Below the pieces are notes generated by a model, which was not told the DNA's origin, ran no database searches, and saw only the letters and a list, made by a program, of their open reading frames with translations. From Thoreauomyces humboldtii (Eukaryota; Chytridiomycota; Chytridiomycetes; Spizellomycetales; Powellomycetaceae), in contig JADGJA010000013.1 in the NCBI GenBank assembly GCA_027596035.1, forward strand, positions 1 to 64,000: a stretch of 64,000 bases of DNA, read 5' to 3'. Of this stretch, positions 33,804 through 45,239 are shown piece by piece (within the stretch, counting starts at the first letter, position 1; each line of letters starts with the position of its first letter). The translations under genes and the position numbers were made by a program.

Positions 33804-36800
33804 ATGTCGGAATCAACCACCATCGTGCTGGCAACCGCGTCGGCCTTGTCTTTCCGCACCTGGCAACTCTCATTTCCATCGCAAGACGCTGGCAACCTAT
33901 CGCATCAGCAGGCGTCTCTTGTCTCACTGACCAACCGCGCCACGGATATATGCTATTCACGGTCAGGTAGCCACTTGGCCGTCGCTACGACGTCCGGCGT
34001 ATCGATCTACGACCGATCGGGAAAGCTCGCCGAAGTCGTACCAGCTGGGCCACGGGATGAACTCAATGCGGTCGGCTTTTTGGGACCGAACGCTAGGACG
34101 GTGGTCTTGGCGGGAGCTCAGAAGGTTCTCAAATCTTGGGATCGCGAAAAGAAGGCTTTCACGAGTATGCTTAGGGTATGGACGGGCGGATCAGGGAGGA
34201 CCGTTGTGCTGTCGCTGATAGTTTAGCACAGGGAGCGCGGAACAGTATCTCTGCTATTTGCATATCTTGGGATGAGACCCGATGTGCGATCGGGACCTCA
34301 GCGGGAGAGATTCAATTACACTCCTTACGACACAACACATTATCATCCATTACGTCCCCATTCAAGGAGGTGAGCAGTCTATGCTCTGTCATCGCACGTA
34401 TGGATTTCTGATCGAGGATTTTTGCAGAGTATCACCCAACTTCGATTCTCGCCGGACCGGCGCTCCTTGCTTTTCGCCGTCTGCGATGACGGCTCGGTCG
34501 CTTACTGGGATGTGGATAAGAGGCGAGAACCGATGCATGTCTTCAGAGATGCTCATCAGGCACCCGTCCGCGGAATCGCTCTGGGTCTCGAGGGCTTTAC
34601 GTGTACCGTCGGAATGGACAGGAAATTGCACATATACGACCTGAAAACACATGCGATCGTCACGACGTTTGACGCAAAGGTCGCCCTCACTTCTTGCAGT
34701 TTGTGGAATGATCAGTTGATTGCGCTCGGGACAAACAGTGGCAAGTCAAAATTTAGCTGATCCTGATTTTCAGCTGCTATGTCTTGGCCTGACAACCTGC
34801 CCGATAGGTTCCATTCTTATCTACAGTGTCCACGAAAACGGTGTTATCGCAACACTGAAGAGTGCTGTAGACACGGATCCCATCACATCCGTGGCGTTTC
34901 GGCCAATTTCCGTAAGAACCTAGCGCTCATGCTCGGTCAACTCGACACCCATGTTGGCTGACACTGTCAGGACATCCTAGTCTGCGTCGAAGAGTGGAGA
35001 TTCCGCAACCACAGTCAACTTCCAGCTAGATCAAAATAATTTAAAAGCAGCAAAAGGCGCGGAGGCCGATTCGGTAGCGCGCCATGGCAGTGCTGCTCCA
35101 GCGGCAGAACTTTCACGGCCAGTGCCACGAGTGATGGCGTCTGTAGTAACCGACAAGGCACAGCGGGACGAGTTTATGGGCATGTTTAGTCCCGTTGCCG
35201 TTCCTGGTGCGTAAAGGGTTTTGCGCCAGTTGGGAGCCTTTGGACTGAGTCATTATGCATTTTTAGGGAAAAAAGCTGCTTTGCCAGACGGAATCAAACG
35301 GGATGTACAAAGCAAGGTGACTACTAGTAGGGAAGTCGTTGCCAAGTATTAGAGCTCATCAGATTATCGGTAGACGAGTCGAGAACCCCTGAATGCGCGC
35401 TTGGCCGAGCTTGCTAAAGCGAGTAGTTCCGCTCGGGCAAAGGTGAGCGTTTCTCAATTTTACAGATGCTTGTTGGTTACTCATTAATACTTGCATGCAG
35501 ACTGCCCGACCTTTGAATGAGTCAGAGAGCAAGGAGGGAACGAAGCAAATCCAACCCATCTCGTCTCAGCTTCGACGAAGCGAGGGTCCTAAGCAACTCG
35601 AAGACCGGCGGATCAGTCGTACCGAAGAAGACTCATTGGATAAGACCCAGGTCAGGACACAGGAAGCACAAAAGGTAACGCCGACTTATCCTCCATTGAT
35701 ACCACTTCGAAGCTCCCTCATTCTCTCTTTGGACCAGCCTCCATTACGACGTGCCCCTTCATTGACTCGCCAGATACCTATTCAAGACGAGACATCCCGA
35801 TCAGGGTCCAGGGTTGAAGTCACTGGAAGGACAAGGACCGCGCGGATCGAGGTAAACGCATGTGATGTATGTACGGATTTGACGCAACTCTCAATGCCGC
35901 CTTCAATCTTTATAGACACAGCCCGCAGTTGCTCAGCCGTCTTCGGATCCAGACGTCCGTCGAACAAGTGTTGCAGCTTCCCGTGTAAGCGTTTCTTCAA
36001 AGCATCGTACTGAGTTGCGGGATGTCGCGCTGGCCCCGCGCTCGGCAAGCAAGGACAATGCGTTTATCGTCGACGGACATGTCAGTCTCTCGAGGAAGGA
36101 GCAGTCGATTGCGGTCCCCTTGACCTCCGTCAGAGCTGCTGATGAGCCCGACGATGTGTCGAAACCCGAAAAGAGCATCCTTGGTCCTTTCATCAACGCT
36201 GGTGAGATAATTTCCGTTCTCAACGAAATTGCGGAAACACGGCCTGAGTTTTACTCTGCATACACAGATATTGCCATGTTTTCACCCCTTGCCAAACGCC
36301 ATCCCAGCAGAACGCCATCTGAGTCGTCTCTGAGAAACGAGAGACAATCACAATCTTCTGCGCCAATACCAAAGATGCCATCCATGCCAGATTTGGCGGC
36401 CTCGGGGGCTCAGTTGGAGTCTGCGATGGATGTTCCGGCAACTAGTGCGCCCGCGCCCCCATCTGAGTCAGTTGCAGCGCTTCTGGAACGGCTCAACCGC
36501 GCCAAGAAAGGTGTAACGACTGCAGCAGTCCTTACGGAGCGAAAGCAAGAAGCTAAGCGTTCTGAGGATGGGGATCCCGTGGTCGCTGCCGGAAGATCAC
36601 AATCGCCGCCTCAATCACGACCAATCCCCAGAAACTCCACCTCACCTATCTCTGATTACCGCACGCGAGAGGACGCGGCAAATGTCCTGACTCGTAAAAA
36701 ACCTTCAACCGGTCACGGAGTGTCCTTTGCTGACGACGTGCACGAACGCCCTGCGCCGGCAACCCGGCCCAGCAAAACAAATAGAAAAGGGACTCCACGC

Positions 36801-38099
36801 AAGTCGGTGCAGATAGATTCCTCTTCAAGGGATGCAGATGGTGAGGCTGAATCCCAAACAAACCGGTTGTTGGGTACAGAACCGGGATCGACGCGCACAC
36901 GATCGAATTCGCCACCCCAGGTAGTCCAAGATCAGGGAGACACTTCTCCACTCGCTCGACGTCGAACGCCGGGTCCTGGGAAAGAGTCCACGCGGGAGAG
37001 GTTGGATACCGAAGGAGAACCCTCCGTACTTCCTCGGCCAGAAGATGACAAGTTACGCGATGACAGATCGCGACGTTCGCCTCCGCCAGCAACGCCGCGG
37101 CTACGAGAAAACGGTCGGGACGATACAGTCGACAATACTTTACGATCGGAACGTGATGTTCGATCCAAGCCAATATCGCCACCACCGCCCTTTCCAAGGA
37201 TTTCCAAGGAATCTCAGCAGGCACAGGCTTCGTCGTTCCTTGACGATACTGCAAGGACTCGGCAAGGACGATCGCTGAACCCTGCGCCATTACGTGAAAA
37301 GACAATTCCTAATCGTTCTACATCCCCTCCGGTAAAGGCGACGCCGCAACGCGATCGAGAAAACGCGGATCTGCGGGCACGATTGGTGGCTGCGGGTCAG
37401 CGAATCAAGGTGGAGTCCGCAGGGCAGAAAGACGAAGGGCGGCCAGCATCTCCGCTGGGCAACGTCGGAGCGTTAGCAATATCACGAGAATCCTCAAACC
37501 ATGCACAACGCACACTTGAGAGCCAAGCAAGGTCCCCGCCAGTCACGGCCTCTTCTTCTGACGCGCTACGACCGCCGCCGATGCCATTGCTGAAACAAGG
37601 GGACGACCCTGTAGAGGACGATGTTAAGAGATCTCGCACACGAAGCAAGCTAGTACCAAATGGCCGGCATCCTGCAAGCACAACGAGCGTCGCCACCGAT
37701 CGTCCCGATGCTGACGCAACGGGAAAAGTCGACGCCCGATCTCGTGTTCACAGCGGCGACTCCAACACGTACCGTTCCACCCACAAGCAGTTGACTGCAC
37801 CTTTATCCCACCATACGACCACTGCTGCACCTTCTCTCCTAGCTCCTGCGCCCGCCGCCGCCGTCCCCGTCAACTTCTCTCATCAGCTTCTGGAGAGCGT
37901 CGTGACGGACTGCATGGAGGACCTTCGAACCCAAATCCGTCGCGACGTACACAACGTCCATCTGGATCTCCTCAAGCAGTTTTGGATCCAGAAGCAGGAG
38001 GTGGAGGACATGTTCCGTCGACATGGGGTGGCGGAGAGTATGGAGGAGGAGCTCAGGAGCCTCAGGGAGGAGAACGCGAGGTTGAGGAGAAATTACTGA
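33804..38099 (+). CDS. NEDD1: NEDD1-like gamma-tubulin ring complex targeting protein
   Basis: NEDD1 (GCP-WD) recruits the gamma-tubulin ring complex to centrosomes or basal bodies and spindles. Ten exons: 33804-34164, 34227-34369, 34428-34740, 34808-34911, 34981-35206, 35267-35316, 35374-35442, 35501-35674, 35738-35851, 35922-38099, closing in frame at 1243 residues. The N-terminal ~300 residues are WD repeats (SHLAVATTSGVSIYD, VLKSWDREKKAF, LLFAVCDDGSVAYWDVD, GMDRKLHIYDLKTHA). The motif DEFMGMFSPV follows. The middle ~800 residues are Ser/Pro/Arg-rich and disordered. The last ~75 residues are the gamma-tubulin-binding helix (VTDCMEDLRTQIRRDVHNVH, FWIQKQEVEDMFRRHGV, LREENARLRRNY), closely matching the human C-terminus. 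Human NEDD1 is about half this length. Intron 3 (34741-34807) uses a GC donor (GCAAGT). Confidence 0.9.
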
Positions 38100-38269
38100 T
38101 AGTTCGCTATTGGAGTGAGAACTTCTCAACTTTTTTTTGGGCAGCAAAATATGGGAACAAGCTGGGATGAAGCTCACGTTGCATTAATACGCGAGGAGAG
38201 TACGCTTTGTCGGCCACGACAAACGTTTCTTAGAAAGAGAATAAATGTGCAGGGACAACCTCGCCGGGA

Positions 38270-40366
38270 TTAGTCGTACGAAAATGCGCCCACTGGAAGG
38301 CTCTGTCCACCTCGTCCAGAGTTGGCGAACCCTCGGCTGGCACCGCCTCCGCGGGAGCCAGAGCCAAAGTTGCCGCCTCCCCTTCCAAAGTTGCCGCCTC
38401 CGCCGTACGATCCGGACCCGTACGAAGAACCGGTTCCACCACCGAAGCCTCCGCTCTGGAGAAACTGAGGGACGGCCGTGCCGGTGCTCTTGAGAGTGTC
38501 GATGAGACCCCTCCGGATGGCGCTGTTCTCCTCGTTCCAGAAGGACGTGGCCTTGCCCGTGTTGCCTGCACGTCCAGTTCGGCCAATGCGATGGACATAT
38601 TCCTCGATCTTGTCCGGCATATCGTATTGAATGACATGCATGACGTTGGGGATGTCGAGGCCGCGCTGAGCAACGTCGGTGGCTATCATGATGTTAGGCC
38701 TTCCCTGCTTGAAGCGCTTTAGGTTCTGTTCGCGCTGAGACTGGGAGAGATCTCCGTGCATCTCTATAGCGTCAAGGCGCTCTTGCCTCATCATCTCGGC
38801 AAGCTGAGGGGCAAGACGCTTTGCACGAACGAAGATCAGCACGAGATAAGGCTTGGCTGGCGTACTACCATGAATGCGTGCATCGCCTCTGATCAGCTCC
38901 AACAGAGCGCGACGCTTCTGGGCGAAAGTTACGTATTTGATTTCCTGTTGGATATCAGAAGTCTGTAGATGGGTTCAGAAAGTGTTACCACCTCGATTAT
39001 AATGCAAAGGAGTCCCATTCGTGCCGTAGCCCCGACTTCGCCGATCTCGATCTTCAGAGGGTTGGTCAAGAAATCCTGGGCCAAAATCTACAAACAGGGA
39101 TAGCTGATGAGAATGGTTTCACGCACAGCGAGAAATACTCAAATACTTACCTGGATATCTCGCGGGAAAGTCGCCGAAAACATGGCTGTCTGATGGGTTT
39201 CGAGATCGCACCCCGTAATTATATGGCGAACAGAAAGCTCAAAGCCCATATCAAGCATTCGATCCGCCTCATCCAAAACCACATAACGACAGTTTCTCAG
39301 ACGAACGAGGTCTCGCTGCAGGAAGTCGATCAGCTTTCCGACAGTGGCGATGAGAATGTGACAGCCCTCCTCCATGGCCCGATACTGTAAGAAAAGAACA
39401 CAGACGGGTCAGTCTACTTCAAGGAACATCTGCTACAGTGTATGATTGTTACCTGCGCCTGGCTCTCGGCTCCTTGAACACCGCCTAAAAGGGAGATGCA
39501 GTCAGCTTTCTGTCTTCTGCATGTCTGTCGAAAGTTTGAGCGGACCATAGACAACAGCACAACGCATGAACGAACGATACGTAAACTTCAGTGCCTCCTT
39601 GTGAATCTGTGTAGCCAGTTCTCTCGTGGGAGCTATCACGAGAGCTGCGGGTGTAGAAAATTTCGAGTATTGTTCCGGTTGAGGCCCATCGAAAAAGACG
39701 TTGCTAATGATAGGCAACAAGAAAGCAGCTGTCTTGCCAGATCCTGTCTGTGCACAGGCGATAAGGTCTCTTCCGCTTGCAATAGCGGGGATGGCGTATC
39801 GCTGAATGGGGGTGGGCTTTTTGTACGATGCGAGCTCCTTCAGCATCCATTTGATGCCTTCGTGAAGGTCACTGTCCTGCAATCAAGTATAACATTAGCG
39901 TTGATAGCATGCAATGCGACGTCATAGGTGCCGCCTGTGTAGCTACGTCGGTTCTGATTCTTACCAAAAAGTTCTGCAAGGGAGGAACTACATCATATCC
40001 CTCGATGGCGACAGGAATCGAGTCGTACTTTTCAAAGTTGATTCCCTCCGTGATGCGTTCGCTGAAGAGCATCTGTTCCGTCCTTGTATCTCGTGGTTTG
40101 GGGTCCCATTTCACCTTCTGCGAACGCTTTTTCGGCTTTTGAACTGTACGCAAATTGCGGGAGTGATTGTTTTTTAGACAGTGAAAGCGGCTTTCCCACG
40201 AAGTCAACTTACCTATCTCCTCATAGTTGATTCCGTTCGGGTGATGGTTCTCGCCGTTTTCCTGCAGGGAGACGGTAGTGGCGAGCCGGTGCGCAAGGTC
40301 TTCCGTACTCTGATCACGGTAGTCTTGGGACTCGGACTCGGCGGCGCTGGCAACGTTTTGAGACAT
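38270..40366 (-). CDS. DED1/DDX3/Vasa-type DEAD-box RNA helicase
   Basis: Seven exons, transcript order: 40366-40213, 40143-39965, 39876-39546, 39484-39453, 39384-39151, 39087-38989, 38962-38270 (573 residues). Motifs in order: [12 protein letters not shown] (DDX3/Vasa signature), [11 protein letters not shown] (Q motif), [11 protein letters not shown] (I), PTRELATQI (Ia), [13 protein letters not shown] (II), FSATFP (III), [23 protein letters not shown] (V), [13 protein letters not shown] (VI), and a Gly-rich C-terminus with RGG-like repeats. DED1/DDX3 unwinds mRNA 5' leaders in translation initiation; Vasa members act in germ granules. Between motifs III and IV, the segment around [18 protein letters not shown] is unusual, and the exon 39087-38989 donor may be wrong by some codons. 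The start is the first ATG after a splice-like site. Confidence 0.9.
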
Positions 40367-40733
40367 TATAACCTGATAATGATAAAGAGATGTGTGAGTA
40401 CTTGCTTCTGTTCTCCCACTCGCAGTTACACTCAAGGGATCGTCCTAGTTTGGCCTCTGTGTATTCACTTGGTTTGGAGATCTTGCCATTTCGAGATCTC
40501 CTACGATCTTCTGTGGCCAGGCACATGTCGGGAAGGGTGTCAGCTTACCGGGCTTCGATGGAATCGTGTCTACTGTGCTGAAAGAAAAGATCCCTGCTCG
40601 TACGGCAAGCGGTAATGGCTCAGGGAGATTGCACAGACGGTTGTGGTGGGTTTCCTCGCCAGCCTGTTATCTGGGCCAGTGAAAAAGGGCGGGTGGGAAA
40701 GAGAGGAGGGAGCGGCAGCCTTTTCCCCTCGGT
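40367..40733. promoter_or_regulatory. Divergent promoter between the DED1-type helicase and MSH5
   Basis: About 370-490 bp separate the two start codons on opposite strands. The helicase side probably contains a 5'-leader intron ending just before its ATG (acceptor near 40372). Confidence 0.4.
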
Positions 40734-40856
40734 ATGAGTCACACTCGAGCGATCAGTCTCTCCGTCCCCCGGCATAACTTCCCACGCTGTGCTCACCAAC
40801 CTTTGGCAGCACAAACACCCAGTCAGCGAGTGGGAAAAAGGTCGAGCGAGTCGCTT

Positions 40857-43800
40857 ATGGAGTCTCCAGATCCTAGCGCAAGCAGACGGGTTAGGTTCGA
40901 TCAGAGCCCTACCCACAGCACTGGTTTTCTGAACAGCACAACTTCCTACGGGACATCGAAAAGCTCGGACGAGTCCGACAACGACAAGGTGAAAGAATAA
41001 GAATACATTTTTTTTGAGAGCATCAGGCATCTCAAGTGCTCGGCTGTATCAGGTCATCTTGGCGATTACTTGCAAAAATGGAAAAGTCGGAGCTGCATAT
41101 TACAGCGTTGGGAACTCAAAGCTATATTTGATGCAAGACATGGAAGACGATCGTAGTTTTGGACTTGCCAAACTACGTAGGTTCAACCTATCTCAGGAAA
41201 GTTTGACTACCGGCAAGGACCTGAGAGTGCTGTCCATAGTCCAATTCCAGATCGCCCCGTCCGTTATCATCACGAGCGCCAGGTCTGAAGATCACTTCAT
41301 AGCCGCTCTTGCAGAGTCAGGTTACTAGAGCAAATAATGGCGGCACCAACCGAACGTTTCTATCAATCGACTCACATCGTCGGGTAGACAACCCTCTTTC
41401 TGCTTTTGAGATGGATATCCGACCCTCAACCGACTTCATCTATGCAACGGCGAAAAACAAGCTTCTCTCGCTACGTATCCGCGAAACTGCGCAGGCTTAC
41501 GAGCTGCATAGAATATCCGGAGGTTCAGAGAACCGTTCTGAGTGGAACCGAAACGACATGATGTTCTACCTGGAAAGCGTGGTGTCACTGGACAACCGGG
41601 AGATGGTAGCTGGGATGTGCGGTTTCCTCACGAGAATGACGCACCTCACCTAGTGGAGCTTTCTGATTCAACCAGGTTGGCTGCGCCGGGGCTCTCCTAA
41701 ACTACGTCACGAAAGCCAAACTGACTGGCGTAATCATCGAGCACCACGGCGACATGGAAGTCTCTAGCGTTGAGCAGTTCAGCATGTGAGACTCTTCTGA
41801 AATTTTCGCTAATAAGTCGGCAAGATCTAAGAATGACAACAGTGATCAATTCATGCATGTGAACGCCGACGCAATCTGGTGGGGTTCTCAAGCGTAGCTC
41901 TGGCTGAACAGAACCGGCATGCTGACCGACATGTCAGGTCGCTGCAGATCTTTCAAGACGCCGCTCACCCCAATATCCACAGCAGACGAAGCAAGGAGGG
42001 CCTCTCACTCTTTGGTATGTGCTCATGGGTTTCTCGTTTTTTAGAGGGTCGAAATCTTATTTAATCATCTCGTCTTGTAGGCATCTTGAACTCTACTAAA
42101 ACGCCTCTAGGCCGAGGGCTGCTCAGGCAGTGGTTTCTGCGCCCTTCCATCGATATCGTGACCATTGAAGAACGTCAAAACGCAGTGTCCTTCTTCCTCA
42201 AAAGTGAATTTCGGTATGAGGTTGATCAGCTCCGAGCTTGCTTAATGCATGTAAAGGATATTCCAGTGAGTTCCTCTGGAGGGCCAACATACTTGTCTGA
42301 CGCTAACAAATACCTTTTCAGCGAATCCTGGTCAGAATGAGACTGAAGACATCCACTCTGGAATGGGAGATCATGTTAAAGGTTAATGTTGATTCCGATT
42401 AGCATTGTGATGACTGCGCATCTCATTTAGAACATCACAGTTCGCGTATCACACCCTGAAGATCAGAGGGATCGCCCGTGATCTCGGAAGTCACGCCGAC
42501 ATACCGCTACTGGACAGGGTATACATGACCAGCAGTACGGAGCCTGTTTGGCATGATATCAACGCGCTATGTAGATTCGCATGAGCTTTCTTGTTGCTGA
42601 GCTCAAGGAAGTAGGATCCATTATAAACAACACGGTAGGTCAGCCACTGTCAGAGAGATGCTTGATGAGGTGTTAACAATTCGAGCGCATGCAGGTCGAC
42701 TTTGACGCGTCGCTTAGCGAAGCACGCTTCGTTGTAAAACCTGACATTAATGAGGAGCTGGACGAACTCAAAAGAACGTACCACGGCCTTGATGAGCTTT
42801 TGGTATTGTCTTATTCGTGCGAAAAGCATTGGAGACGACGGGCAAGTTGCTTAGACCACACTTTAGTCGGAGGTCGCGCATGAAATCAGTGTCAGTGTAT
42901 CCAAAGACCTGGTCTCCTCCTTGAACGTGATATATTTTCCTCAGGTAATGAGCTAGGTCCTTGATTAACGAGATGCAATGTTAACGAAGCGGCTTTCAGC
43001 TGGGCTATCTCATTACAATCCCGCTGAAAGAAGGCATGACAGCGCAAGAAGACTTTGCTATTGATGGCTTATTTTTTCAAGTATGTCTTCAGGAAGCTAT
43101 ACGGCTCATTTGAAGTGTCTGATAGTGTTCATATCGTAGTTCTGCACCTCGAGTACCGTATACTATAAAAGGTATCGCGCCAAATCACAATCCCGCATGA
43201 CATTTGATTGACCTTCCTTACTTAGTGATCGCATGTTCGGTATGCTGTGTCACTGCAACAAAAGCGGCGGCCCCTGCCTAAAATCTTGCGAAACAGAGCT
43301 TGATGAGACACTGGGTGATATTCACTCGATCATCGCCGGTGCGTCAAAGCGCTTCATTTACCCAAACATAACCTCATACTTAACGCACAGATCGTGAGAT
43401 TGAAATCATGCAGCGACTACAAGAAACTGTTCTGAAGTACGCACCCCCGCTTATCAGAATCACGGAGGTTTGCGCCGAACTCGACTGGTGAGTGTGGTCC
43501 TAGAACCTCATTATCAAGTGGCCCAGCTAACGCAGACCCTTAATGCAGTCTTCTATCGCTTGCCGAAGCAGCACGAAAGTACAATTACGTTCGCCCGCAA
43601 ATGACAGAACAAAATGTTTTGCATATTGTGAAAGGAAGGTAATAAGAACAGCAAAGGAAACACATGAGGACGCACACTGGAGATTTCAGTACAGACATCC
43701 GCTCCAAGAGCTGTGCGTCGACACATTCGTTCCAAACGATATTTCCATAGGCGAACAGGAAGATTTCCCGCGGATGATCTTGCTCACGGGAGCAAACTTC

Positions 43801-44835
43801 TCCGGCAAATCAGTTTATCTGAAGCAGGTTTGCACCAATGGCCGTACCATTTTCCGGTCGCAAACCTTGACCTCTTCCGCAGATTGCAGTAATCACCTTA
43901 ATGGCGCACATCGGAAGCTTTGTTCCAGCCGTATCGGCTGTTATCGGCATCTGTGACAAGATTCTGACGCGCATACACACACGCGAAACTGTTTCCAAGA
44001 CGCAGAGCAGTTTTATGATTGACCTTTTGCAAGTGAGCAATGCCTTGCGGACTGCCAGTGAACGGTCACTTGTATTGCTCGACGAATTCGGAAAAGGAAC
44101 GCAGCTTTCAGGTATAGGAATCATCGCACTAATCGTTCTTTTTGCAACAATAATCTCATGAATTTATCCCAGACGGCATCGGCCTGTCCTGCGCAGTTTT
44201 AGAGAGCTTTGCGCAGCGCAAGGAGTTGTGTCCGAAAATCCTAACAGCAACTCATTTTCACGGTCAGCATAAATGGCTCTGATTTGCGCTTTCTGGTTAC
44301 TTATTCCTGTCTTTTTAGAGGTTTATACGCATGACGTGCTTAACATCCCGCCAGATCATCTTCTCAATTGCAACATGGAGATCGTTGAGTCTGAAGGGGC
44401 ATCGGTGCTAACCTTTCTGTACCGGTACTGCTCTGCTCAGGAGGCTAAGGTGCTTTCGGACGGAAGGCTAAGTGCTCGAATTCTGCAGTGTGGTACCCGG
44501 CCGGGCTTTGGCGTCGTGGGGAGTCCACTGCGCGGCATTGGCGGGTTTACCTTCATCCGTATTACGGCGAGGTACGTTGAAAGTCATCGGTCGGAAAGCC
44601 ACAGCGTTGGCACGAAGGTCTCGAATCCGTTGATGCTCATGTCGGGCTAGGTCAGGAGGCCTCGGATATTCTGGCGCGGGGAGAGCCGCTTCGTCCCTTA
44701 TTGACCGCGGCGGACAAACACTGTCACCGTGCAAGTCAGCAAGTCGCCGCTCTTTTCCACGACTACGATCTTCCGACGGCGGACCTCACGCCGTTGTGGA
44801 AGCAAGTGGAGTCTGCGCAGATGAATCAATACTAG
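40857..44835 (+). CDS. MSH5: MutS homologue MSH5 (meiotic crossover factor)
   Basis: MSH5 pairs with MSH4 to stabilise crossover intermediates in meiosis. About 25 exons. From exon 2 on all close in frame: (41021)-41176, 41240-41320, 41388-41605, 41676-41785, 41843-41878, 41938-42014, 42081-42265, 42322-42381, 42441-42518, 42575-42634, 42695-42802, 42873-42944, 43000-43080, 43140-43171, 43226-43239, 43297-43338, 43391-43487, 43549-43638, 43695-43827, 43883-44111, 44173-44262, 44319-44424, 44489-44571, 44651-44835. MSH5 hallmarks: [74 protein letters not shown], Walker [49 protein letters not shown], Walker [12 protein letters not shown], and THFHEVY. The first exon (start at 40857, or 40734) does not join exon 2 in phase with any donor I can find. 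Confidence 0.9.
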
Positions 44836-45239
44836 CACTGCGAAGGGTGGCGGAACGTGCTTCGATGACTTAGTCGTATACGTTAACAGAATCTGCATAT
44901 CCTAATAGTTCCCTGTATAGATTCATACACGACGCTTTTAGTGCTGCCCACTTCGGTGCTATGTTTGCGGCGACTTCGGATGTTCAGAACTTCGCCTAGC
45001 TTTGCCTTGACATGTTCGACAGCGACCAACGGCTCATTCGCTCAAAATAGGACTTGAAGGGAGCTTTCATCTTTCATGTCCTAGTGCTTCTCAAGTAAAT
45101 GCACCTGAAAGACTACTAGCCGTACCTGTAAGGAGATGGACTCAAACTACAGAACCTATGTTGTGGTCATGTGCGTCCAGCTGCTGCGACTCCAGACGTC
45201 GCCGGCAAGGAATCGACGAATGTTTCCACGCTTCCCGCA
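44836..45239. other. Intergenic region MSH5-PRM1
   Basis: About 400 bp between two genes on the same strand. It should hold the MSH5 terminator and the PRM1 promoter; no distinct element recognised. Confidence 0.5.
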
